DNA of 64,000 nt from Streptomyces dangxiongensis (GTDB lineage: Bacteria; Actinomycetota; Actinomycetes; Streptomycetales; Streptomycetaceae), in the NCBI RefSeq assembly GCF_003675325.1, contig NZ_CP033073.1:5766001-5830000 (forward strand), given 5' to 3'. A program made the position numbers and the translations under genes. Positions 33,797-40,853 of this stretch are shown one piece after another. A model generated the notes under the pieces. The model searched no databases. It was not told where the DNA came from and worked only from the letters and a program-made list of their open reading frames with translations. The number at the start of each line of letters is the position of its first letter. Positions within the stretch are counted from its first letter, which is position 1.

Positions 33797-34399
33797 TCAG
33801 GGGGTCCGAATCGCCGTCCGCCGCTCCTCGCGCCGCCGGGCCCGGCGGCGCAGGAAGCGCCGGATGCGGGAGACGAGGAACACCAGGAGCAGCAGCCCGC
33901 CGGCCAGCAGTACGGCCGCGATGACCGCCGCCGCCTCGGGGTGGAACATCGCGAACGCGACGACGCCCCCGACCCCGAGGTCCTCGGCGAGGCTCAGCAC
34001 GACGTTGCTGAACGGCTCCGGTGAGGTGTTGACCGCCATCCGCGTCCCGGCCTTGACGGTGTGGCTGGCCAGCGCCGTCGACCCGCCGATCAGGCCGGCC
34101 GCCACGTCCGGGAGGGAGCCGCTGCGGCCGGCGAGCAGCGCCCCCACCCAGGCGCCGGCGGCCGGCCTGACCACCGTGTGCACGGAGTCCCAGACCGAGT
34201 CGACGTACGGGATCTTGTCCGCGACGGCCTCGCACAGGAACAGCACGCCCGCGACGATCAGCACCGGGGGGCTCTGGAGGGTCTGCGGGACGTCGTCGCT
34301 CAGTCCCGTCGCGCCGAACAGGCCGAGCAGCAGCACCACCGCGTAGGCGTTGATGCCGCTGGCCCAGCCGCTCGTGAAGACCAGAGGGAGTACGGACAC
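33797..34399 (-). CDS. DUF4126 membrane protein
   Basis: A 200-residue integral membrane protein with about five hydrophobic segments. FTSGWASGINAYAVVLLLGL at residues 8-27 and the segment ending VADKIPYVDSVWD near 75 are typical of DUF4126. The C-terminus is a highly basic cytoplasmic tail (RRFLRRRARRREERR). The family is found widely but has no established function. The GTG at 34399 is seven bases from a TACGAT -10 hexamer with an ACGACA -35 element 17 bases upstream of it, so a leaderless transcript is likely. A MacR-box-like palindrome lies 54-71 bases upstream, a position that suits activation by MacR. Confidence 0.82.
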   Translation of the reverse strand: MSVLPLVFTSGWASGINAYAVVLLLGLFGATGLSDDVPQTLQSPPVLIVAGVLFLCEAVADKIPYVDSVWDSVHTVVRPAAGAWVGALLAGRSGSLPDVAAGLIGGSTALASHTVKAGTRMAVNTSPEPFSNVVLSLAEDLGVGGVVAFAMFHPEAAAVIAAVLLAGGLLLLVFLVSRIRRFLRRRARRREERRTAIRTP

Positions 34400-34406
34400 G
34401 GGGACG

Positions 34407-34435
34407 ATCGTAACCAGGCCGCGGACCGGTGTCGT
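34407..34435 (-). promoter_or_regulatory. promoter of the DUF4126 gene
   Basis: Minus-strand -10 TACGAT at 34412-34407 and -35 ACGACA at 34435-34430, 17 bases apart. The predicted transcription start coincides with the GTG start codon. Confidence 0.6.
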
Positions 34436-34452
34436 GGGCCTGCGCAGGACGA

Positions 34453-34470
34453 CTGAGTACACGTACTCAG
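34453..34470. promoter_or_regulatory. MacR-box-like palindrome
   Basis: CTGAGTACACGTACTCAG is a perfect inverted repeat with a two-base centre. Its core TGAGTAC-NN-GTACTCA is, as I remember it, the recognition sequence reported for MacR, the response regulator of the MacRS system whose genes are at 13042-14951. It is 54-71 bases upstream of the DUF4126 start codon. Confidence 0.75.
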
Positions 34471-34756
34471 AGGTCCGGATGAGTATGCGCGCGGATGGGA
34501 TGCCGGCCCCGGACGGGGGAGAGTGGTGCCCACGGCAGGGGGCGTGACCCGGCACCGCCGGCACGGGGCGGCGGAACGGTGCACGCCCGTCGGCCGCTCC
34601 TTCCGCCGATCCGTCGGCGGGAGCGAGACAGGGGGGTCCCGGGGAAGACCACCAGGGGTCCGCACGGGAAACCGTACGGGAAGCCGTACGGGGGAGTCCG
34701 GAAAGGAAGTACGGGGGAGCAGCGGGGGACACACGGGGGAGTACGGGGAAGGGGGA

Positions 34757-34784
34757 GGCGCCGGTCCACAGACGGACCGGCGCC
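34757..34784 (+). terminator. strong hairpin downstream of the TetR gene
   Basis: Eleven-base perfect arms (34757-34767 and 34774-34784) with a six-base loop, followed on the plus strand by TTTCTC. It can end the tetR transcript on the minus strand, but the T-rich side faces the plus strand, where no gene is annotated. Confidence 0.75.
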
Positions 34785-34832
34785 TTTCTCGTGCGCCCGG
34801 ACATGCCCAGGTGAGCCGGGTGTGCCAGGTGC

Positions 34833-35462
34833 TCAGACCCTGCCGCTGACCCGGCCCTGGAGGAGCCGGGACAGGGCCGCGTGGACGTCGTCCAGGGACC
34901 GCTCCGGCTGGAAGGACTTCCAGTCCAGCGCGGCCACCAGCACCATGCCGACGAGTGCCGCCGCCGTAAGCTGCACGTCGATCTCCTCGCTGAACTCCCC
35001 GGCCGCCACGCCCTCGCGCAGCACCCCCTCCACCACCGCGACGGCCTCCTGCCGCACCACCATCAGCGTGGACTGCCAGGCCCGGTTGGTGCGCCACAGC
35101 TCGGCGACGTATAGCTGGGTGAAGGCCGGGTAGCGGTCGATGAAGACCAGACCCGCGCGGATCATCGCATCCAGCGCGTCCACCTTCCCGCCGCCCTCGG
35201 CCGCGGTCCGCTCGGCCGCCTCCTTCAGGGAGGCGGTGAGCAGGCCCACGCCGTGCTTCAGCAGCTCCTCGAAGAGGACGGACTTGCTCGCGAAGTTGTA
35301 ATAGACCGTGCCCTTCGCGACCCCGGCCCGCTCGGCGATCTCGTCCACCGTGGTCGCGGAGAACCCCTGCTCGGCGATGAGCGTGACGGCCGCCTCGTAG
35401 AGCTTCTGGCGGGTGGCCTCGCGGCGCGTGCTGCCGCCGGACCTGGCGCTGCTGCTTTCCAT
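34833..35462 (-). CDS. TetR-family regulator
   Basis: A 209-residue repressor-type protein. The helix-turn-helix is at residues ~35-60 (FSATTVDEIAERAGVAKGTVYYNFASK), and the rest is the all-helical ligand and dimer domain. It is the last gene of an apparent operon NTPase / YhgE-Pip / tetR, all on the minus strand. A TetR-type palindrome (38463-38476) lies 25 bases before the first gene, so it probably represses this operon and itself until it binds an unknown ligand. The ATG at 35462 is directly before the Ser-rich N-terminal arm. Confidence 0.92.
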   Translation of the reverse strand: MESSSARSGGSTRREATRQKLYEAAVTLIAEQGFSATTVDEIAERAGVAKGTVYYNFASKSVLFEELLKHGVGLLTASLKEAAERTAAEGGGKVDALDAMIRAGLVFIDRYPAFTQLYVAELWRTNRAWQSTLMVVRQEAVAVVEGVLREGVAAGEFSEEIDVQLTAAALVGMVLVAALDWKSFQPERSLDDVHAALSRLLQGRVSGRV

Positions 35463-35509
35463 GGCCCCGATTCTCACAGGTTCGCGGGCGTGCGAGTGCT
35501 TTCCGGTGA

Positions 35510-37594
35510 TCACAGGCTCAGCTCCGGGTGCAGCCGGTCCAGCGTCCACACCTGGCGGCGCCGGGCCGCGAGGGCGGTCAGCGCGAGGGCGCCCGCGGTG
35601 AACGCGGCGAGCACGGCGCACGCCTGCCACACCGGGCCCAGCCCGCCCCCCGTGATCAGCCGGCGCAGCGCCTCCACGATGTAGCTCATCGGCAGGAAGG
35701 GATGGATGGCGTTGAAGAAGCCCGGGCTGGTCTGCACCGGATAGGTGCCGCCCGCCGAGGTGAGCTGAAGCATCAGCAGCGCGAGGACCAGGATCCGGCC
35801 CGCCGCGCCGAACTGGGCGTTCAGCCACTGCACGATCGCCGCGAAACAGGCCGTGACCAGGCACAGGAAGCCGATCGTGCCGGCGGCCCGGAGCATCTGG
35901 AGCCCGATCGCCCAGTGCAGTACGGCCATCAGCGCGACCACCTGGAGGACCCCCACGGCGACCACGGGCAGCCAGCCCGCGAGCGCGATCCGCCACGCGG
36001 ACGAGCCGGCCGCGAGGGCACGCCGGTTGAGCGGCGCGATCAGCATGTAGGCCACCATCGCGCCCACCCACAGGGACAGCGGAATGAAGTACGGGGCGAA
36101 CCCGGTGCCGTAGTTCGGGGCCTGGTGCAGGTCGTGGGAGGCAAGCTGCACCGGGTCGGCCATCACGCCGGTACGCCGGTCGCGGTCCCGCTTGTCGTAG
36201 TCCGGGATCTTCTTCGCACCCGAGTGCAGCCCGCCGGCCAGCTTGCCGGAGCCGTCGGACAGCTTGTACAGGCCGCCGTTGAGGGTCTCGGCGCCGGACT
36301 TCGCCGTGCCTATGCCCTGGTCGAGCCGGTCCGCGCCGGTGTGCGCGGTGCCGAGCGCGGTGTGCAGCTTCTCGGCCCCGGCGGCGACCTGCTGCGCGCC
36401 GGTGTTCAGCTTGTTGATCTTCTTGACGGCGTCCTCGACGTCCTCGGAGAGGTGCGGAGCGCGCGCGGCGAGGGCGTCGGCCTGCTTCTGGAGCGTGCCG
36501 AGGTTGTCCCGCATCGTCTTCAGGTCGCCGTCCTGGTCGGCGATGAGCGTGTTGAGGTCGTCGGCGACGGTGGCCACCTCGGCGGCGGCCAGCTTGACCC
36601 GCTTCAGGTCGGGGCAGGCCGGGTCCGGGACGGTCGCGCTCTCGCAGCGCACCTTGTAGATGCCGTCGATGAGGGCCGAGGACGCGTGGGCGGTCCTGGC
36701 GGCGCCCGGCGCGAGCTTCACCAGCACGTCGAGGTTGTCCTTGACCGTCCTGGCCGAGTCGGAGACCAGCCGGGCCGTGTCGCCGATCGTCTTCTCGTTG
36801 CTCCTCAGGAACGGTCCCGCCTCGGCATAGACCCCGTTGACCTTGTCGACGAGTCGCCGGGTGCCGTCGGCGACCTGCCGCGACCCGTCCTGAAGGTCGC
36901 CGGAGCCCGTGTCGAGCTTCTTCAGGCCCTTGGCCAGTTTGCCGCTGCCGTCCTTGGCGGTCCGCAGCCCGTCGGCGAGGTCCTTGGAGCCCTTCTCCGC
37001 CTTTCCGATGCCGGTGTTCAGCTTGTCGGCGCCCTCGGCGGCCGTGACGGTCTTGTCGTGGATGTCGGAGAAGGAGACGAAGATCTTGTCGAGGAAGCCC
37101 CGGGAGGCCTTCTCGGACGCCGCCGAGCGGACCTCGTTGAAGACCGTGCGTGAGATCTGGCCGACGATGTAGTTGTTCGCGTCGTTGGTACGCACCTGGA
37201 GGGCGCCGGTCTCCGGGGAGTCGCCGGAACTGGAGGCGATGCGCCGGCTGAAGTCGGCAGGCATGGTCAGCGACAGGTAGTAGGTGCCGTCCTCGACGCC
37301 CGTGTGGGCCTCCTCGGCGCTCACCTCGTGCCACTCGAAGGTCCGGCTGTCGCGCAGTCCGCCGACGATGTCGTCACCGGCGGTGATCTTCTTCCCGCCC
37401 GCCGTGGCGCCCTTGTCGTCGTTCACCAGGGCCACCGGGATGCGGTCCAGACGGCCGTACGGGTCCCAGAAGGACCACAGGTAGAGCGCGCCGTAGAGCA
37501 GGGGCAGCACGAGCAGTGCGACCAGGGCGGCGCGCGGCAGCCTCCCGCGCCCGAAGCGCCTCAGTTCAAGCGCGGCGAGCCTCGGTGAGCGCAT
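35510..37594 (-). CDS. YhgE/Pip-type ABC-2 family membrane protein
   Basis: A 694-residue membrane protein. One membrane helix is near residues 20-42, followed by a large outside region (residues ~45-480) with long heptad-like helices containing repeated Leu/Thr/Gly/Ala-Asp units (GxxxLxxGxxxLxxG). Five to six membrane helices fill 490-690 and match the ABC-2 permease-like C-terminal part of YhgE/Pip (phage infection protein) family. Relatives include MmpL-associated and ESX/type VII-like exporters and some antibiotic-export components; the cargo is unknown. The ATG at 37594 has GGAGGA upstream and overlaps the end of the preceding gene by 29 bases, which implies tight coupling with the NTPase. 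Confidence 0.88.
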   Translation of the reverse strand: MRSPRLAALELRRFGRGRLPRAALVALLVLPLLYGALYLWSFWDPYGRLDRIPVALVNDDKGATAGGKKITAGDDIVGGLRDSRTFEWHEVSAEEAHTGVEDGTYYLSLTMPADFSRRIASSSGDSPETGALQVRTNDANNYIVGQISRTVFNEVRSAASEKASRGFLDKIFVSFSDIHDKTVTAAEGADKLNTGIGKAEKGSKDLADGLRTAKDGSGKLAKGLKKLDTGSGDLQDGSRQVADGTRRLVDKVNGVYAEAGPFLRSNEKTIGDTARLVSDSARTVKDNLDVLVKLAPGAARTAHASSALIDGIYKVRCESATVPDPACPDLKRVKLAAAEVATVADDLNTLIADQDGDLKTMRDNLGTLQKQADALAARAPHLSEDVEDAVKKINKLNTGAQQVAAGAEKLHTALGTAHTGADRLDQGIGTAKSGAETLNGGLYKLSDGSGKLAGGLHSGAKKIPDYDKRDRDRRTGVMADPVQLASHDLHQAPNYGTGFAPYFIPLSLWVGAMVAYMLIAPLNRRALAAGSSAWRIALAGWLPVVAVGVLQVVALMAVLHWAIGLQMLRAAGTIGFLCLVTACFAAIVQWLNAQFGAAGRILVLALLMLQLTSAGGTYPVQTSPGFFNAIHPFLPMSYIVEALRRLITGGGLGPVWQACAVLAAFTAGALALTALAARRRQVWTLDRLHPELSL

Positions 37595-38438
37595 CGCTCT
37601 CCTCCTTCGCGTCCTCGGGGCCGTCCTGCGGGTCGCCGCCGTCGTCGTCACCGGCGCCGCTCTCGTCGTCGCCGGCGCCGGAGCCGGTCCCGTCGTCCGT
37701 GCCGATACCGGTCGTCTCCTCGCCGGCGCCGTCGCCGCGCAGGGTGGAGACGGACACGCAGTCCCCGGGAGCGGTGCGGCACACCGCCAGGACCGTCGTG
37801 CCCGCGCGCGTGAGGGACCGCAGCAGGTCCCACACCTCGGCGCGCTCGGCGTCCGAGAGCTTCATGTCCACGTCGTCCACACCGAGCAGCCGGGGCCGGC
37901 CGATCAGGGCCAGGGCGACGGACAGGCGCAGCTCATCCGGCCGTTCCAGGTCGCGGACGGCCGTGCGGGAGCCCTTGGGCAGGTTGTCGAGGTCGAGTCC
38001 GGCGGCGGCCAGGGCCGCGTCCACGCGCAGCCGGGCCTCGTGCGCGCGGCGGGCCCGGGGGTGCAGCAGCTCGCGCAGGGAGTCGCCGAACCGGCGCTGG
38101 AGCAGCGACCGTTCACGCAGGTGTTCCCCGACGGTCAGGGCCGGTTCCGGATCCGTCACGCCGGCCACGTTGGCCAGCGCGCTGACGCAGCGCAGGGCCG
38201 CCATGTGCCGGGGAAGTTCGAAACCGCCGACAGCGGCCATTCCCTCAGTGGGTTTCATCCGTCCGGTGAGTGCGAGGAGCAGACACGTGCGGCCGGAGCC
38301 GGACGGTCCCTCGATCGCGACCAGCGAGCCGGGCTCCGCGTCGACGGTGACGCCGCGGAAGGCCCACCCCCGTGGCCCCTTGAGCCCGAGACCCCCGGCC
38401 CTGACGTCCGCGCCGGCCGTGCTGTCCGTGCCGTCCAC
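37566..38438 (-). CDS. degenerate ABC-type ATP-binding protein
   Basis: A 290-residue protein with an ABC-ATPase-like fold. The Walker A region reads GPSGSGRT at residues 44-51, with R50 in place of Lys. The Walker B-like strand RLLGVDDVD is near 182, and the canonical LSGGQ signature is not recognisable (DELRLSVAL stands there). The last 60 residues are an acidic Gly/Asp/Glu tail. Together with the downstream YhgE/Pip protein it looks like a transporter pair, but ATP turnover is doubtful from the motifs. The GTG at 38438 begins the operon just downstream of a TetR-type operator. Confidence 0.8.
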   Translation of the reverse strand: MDGTDSTAGADVRAGGLGLKGPRGWAFRGVTVDAEPGSLVAIEGPSGSGRTCLLLALTGRMKPTEGMAAVGGFELPRHMAALRCVSALANVAGVTDPEPALTVGEHLRERSLLQRRFGDSLRELLHPRARRAHEARLRVDAALAAAGLDLDNLPKGSRTAVRDLERPDELRLSVALALIGRPRLLGVDDVDMKLSDAERAEVWDLLRSLTRAGTTVLAVCRTAPGDCVSVSTLRGDGAGEETTGIGTDDGTGSGAGDDESGAGDDDGGDPQDGPEDAKEESDALTEARRA

Positions 38439-38462
38439 TCGCCCCCCTGCACCATGAATTGA

Positions 38463-38476
38463 ACTGACTGGTCAGT
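38463..38476. promoter_or_regulatory. TetR-type operator
   Basis: ACTGACTGGTCAGT is a perfect palindrome (6-base arms, 2-base centre), 25 bases upstream of the first gene of the operon that ends with a TetR gene. A related half-site, ACTGACGGTC, follows at 38492-38501. The arrangement suggests autoregulation. Confidence 0.72.
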
Positions 38477-38599
38477 GCAAAAATAAGCCCGAACTGACGG
38501 TCGAGGCAAAAGACCAGGTCAGGACGGATTGTCAGTGGCACACCTCACGATGGGTACATACGGCATACGTGCCGTCACCCAGACGACAGGAGGTTCGTC

Positions 38600-39160
38600 A
38601 TGGCCCACCCGTCCGCAGCCGCCGCCCGCCGGCGCCGCGCCGCCGGCCCTGCCCCCTCACTGACCGGCCCGGCGAGCGACGTACACCCCGTGCTCCGCCG
38701 GGCCACGGCCCCGCCCGCCGCTCTCGACCTGCTCGCCCAGGCCCGTGCCGGACTGGAGGAGGCCACCGCCCTGGACACGCCGAACGAGCGCTACGCGACG
38801 GCCCACCTCGCCGCGCTGCGCACCGCCGCGGCCGTGCTCGCCGCCCGGGGCCGCCCCGAGACCTCCTCGCGCCGCCGGGCCCGCATCCGCCCCGCCTGGG
38901 AGGTGCTCCCCGAGGTCGCTCCCGAACTGACCGAGTGGAGCGCGCTGTTCGCCTCCGGTGCCGCGCGCAGAGCCCGCGCCGAGGCGGGCATCCAGGGCGC
39001 CGCCGGACAGCGGGACGCCGACGACCTCGTACGAGACGTCGCGATGTTCCTCCGCATCGTGGAGCGGATGCTCGTCCTCCAGCCGGTCCTGCCCGCCCCG
39101 CGCCGCGACTCCGACCCCGACGACCCGGAAGGAGCGGGCGATCTCCCGCCCACCGGCTGA
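38600..39160 (+). CDS. SAV_6107-family HEPN protein
   Basis: A 186-residue protein, mostly helical. The central part (residues ~45-160) with LLAQARAGLEEATALDTPNERYATAHLAALRTAAAVLAAR is the HEPN-like helical bundle known as the SAV_6107 family; the N- and C-termini are disordered. The R-x4-6-H RNase motif of toxin HEPN proteins is not clearly present. Ribosome site GGAGG eight bases before the ATG. Neighbours to the left are transporter genes on the other strand; to the right comes a methyltransferase. Function is unknown. Confidence 0.78.
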   Translation: MAHPSAAAARRRRAAGPAPSLTGPASDVHPVLRRATAPPAALDLLAQARAGLEEATALDTPNERYATAHLAALRTAAAVLAARGRPETSSRRRARIRPAWEVLPEVAPELTEWSALFASGAARRARAEAGIQGAAGQRDADDLVRDVAMFLRIVERMLVLQPVLPAPRRDSDPDDPEGAGDLPPTG

Positions 39161-39283
39161 GCCCGCCGGCTGTCGCCCGGACCGGCCGACGGGGGCGGGG
39201 GTTGCCGCAGTGACCAGGGGAGGTGTCGAGGCAATAGGGTGGAGGTCGCCTGAAGCGTTCGCCCTGCCGAGGAGTCAACTGCC

Positions 39284-40111
39284 GTGTCGGACCCGATGCG
39301 CCCGCCCGTCTCCCCCCACCACCCGCACACGACGTCGCTGCGCTCCGACCCTCCTCGTCCCCGCGCCTCCGCCCGTACCGCCGTGGTCTGGGACGTCCTC
39401 CAGGAGGCCCTCGACCGCCGGGTCAGGGCCACCGGCCGGGACACGCTGGACGTCCTCGACACCGGAGGCGGCAGCGGCAAGTTCGCCGTGCCCCTCGCCC
39501 GCCTCGGCCACCGCGTCACCGTGGTCGACCCCAGCCCCAACGCGCTCTTCGCACTGGAGCGCCGCGCCGCCGAGGCCGAGGTCGCCGCCCGGGTCACGGG
39601 CGTCCAGGGCGACGCGCACGGCCTGTTCGACGTGGTCGAGCGCGGCGGCTACGACGCCGTTCTGTGCCACGGCGTCCTGGAGTACGTGGACGACCCGGCC
39701 GAGGGCGTCCGCAACGCGGTCGCCGCGCTGCGCGCCGAGGGTGTCCTCAGTCTGCTCGCCGCCGGCCTCGGCGGAGCCGTGCTCGCCCGTGCCCTCGCCG
39801 GCCACTTCACCGAGGCCCGCCAGGCCCTGCAGGACCCCGACGGCCGCTGGGGCACCAACGACCCGATGCCCCGCCGCTTCACCGCCGAGCAGCTCACCGG
39901 GCTCGTGGAGGGCGCCGGTCTGCGCGTCGGCGCGGTGCACGGCGTGCGCGTCTTCGCCGACCTCGTACCCGGCGTCCTCGTGGACACCGAGCCCGGCGCG
40001 CTCGACGCGCTGCTGAGGCTGGAGGCCGCGGCGGCCGAGCTGCCCGCGTTCCACTCCGTCGCCACCCAGTTGCACGTGCTCGGTGAGACGGCGGGTGCCG
40101 CACAGGCCTGA
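39284..40111 (+). CDS. class I SAM-dependent methyltransferase
   Basis: A 275-residue methyltransferase. The SAM site is LDVLDTGGGSGKFAVPLARLG near residues 55-75 (motif I), followed by the acidic VTVVDPSPN near 80, and motif IV AVLCHGVLEYV near 125. It resembles the SmtA/CmoM-like group; the substrate is not evident. The GTG at 39284 lies after an upstream region with GAGGAG. A small hairpin at 40170-40191 ends the unit. Confidence 0.85.
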   Translation: MSDPMRPPVSPHHPHTTSLRSDPPRPRASARTAVVWDVLQEALDRRVRATGRDTLDVLDTGGGSGKFAVPLARLGHRVTVVDPSPNALFALERRAAEAEVAARVTGVQGDAHGLFDVVERGGYDAVLCHGVLEYVDDPAEGVRNAVAALRAEGVLSLLAAGLGGAVLARALAGHFTEARQALQDPDGRWGTNDPMPRRFTAEQLTGLVEGAGLRVGAVHGVRVFADLVPGVLVDTEPGALDALLRLEAAAAELPAFHSVATQLHVLGETAGAAQA

Positions 40112-40169
40112 CCGGCACCGCCGTGACCGGCCGCTGATCAGGCCCTCGGCGGCGGATGCAGTACGCCAC

Positions 40170-40191
40170 AAGCCCCCCGAACGAGGGGTTT
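40170..40191 (+). terminator. hairpin with T-rich tail after the methyltransferase gene
   Basis: AAGCCCC (40170-40176) can pair with GGGGTTT (40185-40191) with one G-T pair. It lies 58 bases after the stop codon. The rest of the 278-base gap up to the DUF3040 gene shows no gene. Confidence 0.5.
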
Positions 40192-40389
40192 GCGCCGTAT
40201 GATCGAGGTACACCGCCCGGCATGACGGGTCGGCCGCTGGGGAATGGAAGCCTCAGTGGGCCGGGACAGCCATGACGGACTCCGGTTGGCCAATTGGCGT
40301 AGAGGGGCGGGTTTCACGGGGGCGATTCCCTGCCTATCCTGAAGGGACCCCCCGGGTCGCCCCGGCGACTGCACGATGAGGAGGACTCC

Positions 40390-40767
40390 GTGCCGCTCTC
40401 GGAGCACGAGCAGCGCATGCTCGAGCAGATGGAGCGAGCGCTGTACGCCGAAGATCCGAAGTTCGCGTCAGCGCTTGAGGGAAACGGACTGCGGACGTAC
40501 ACCCGGCGGCGGGTCTACCAGGCGGTCGCGGGCTTCCTCGTCGGTATCGCGCTTCTCATGGCCGGAATGGTCGCCCAGTTGATCTGGATCAGCGTGGTGG
40601 GTTTCCTCGTCATGCTCGGCTGTGCCGTGCTCGCCGTCACCGGCTGGCGCAAGGCCCCGAAACCGGGCGAGCAGCCCCCGGGCGCCCGCCCGGTGCGGCC
40701 GAAGCGCTCCGTGATGGACCGGATCGAGCAGCGCTGGCAGCGCCGCCGGGACGAACAGGGCCACTGA
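40390..40767 (+). CDS. DUF3040 membrane protein
   Basis: A 125-residue protein. The N-terminal LSEHEQRMLEQMERALYAEDPKFA segment is diagnostic for DUF3040. Two hydrophobic helices follow (near residues 43-63 and 67-87) and then a basic cytoplasmic tail. M. tuberculosis Rv2169c is a relative in the same neighbourhood. Function is unknown, perhaps membrane-linked in growth or division. GTG start with GAGGAGG upstream. Confidence 0.88.
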   Translation: MPLSEHEQRMLEQMERALYAEDPKFASALEGNGLRTYTRRRVYQAVAGFLVGIALLMAGMVAQLIWISVVGFLVMLGCAVLAVTGWRKAPKPGEQPPGARPVRPKRSVMDRIEQRWQRRRDEQGH

Positions 40768-40811
40768 CCCGCCGCGACGGCAGCGGCACCGACCACGACG
40801 GACAGACGTGC

Positions 40812-40841
40812 AGGGGCGGTCACCACCGGGTGACCGCCCCT
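40812..40841. terminator. bidirectional hairpin
   Basis: A perfect 13-bp stem (40812-40824 with 40829-40841) and a four-base loop lie between the DUF3040 gene and the convergent transglutaminase-like gene. Confidence 0.82.
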
Positions 40842-40853
40842 CCACGCGTGCGC

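Larger units (their letters stand above)
34400..34832. other. 433-base intergenic region with G-rich tract
   Basis: From left to right it holds the promoter of the DUF4126 gene (34407-34435), the MacR-like palindrome (34453-34470), a possible 22-codon frame on the plus strand (34479-34547, AGAGG upstream), a G-rich tract on the plus strand (about 34630-34760) with many GGGGGA runs that could form quadruplexes, and a terminator hairpin (34757-34784). No recognisable longer gene is present. Confidence 0.6.

Noticed and set aside
40112..40389. CCAATTGG palindrome upstream of the DUF3040 gene as an operator
   Set aside because: The eight-base palindrome is short and has no second copy or clear relation to a promoter; it may occur by chance.
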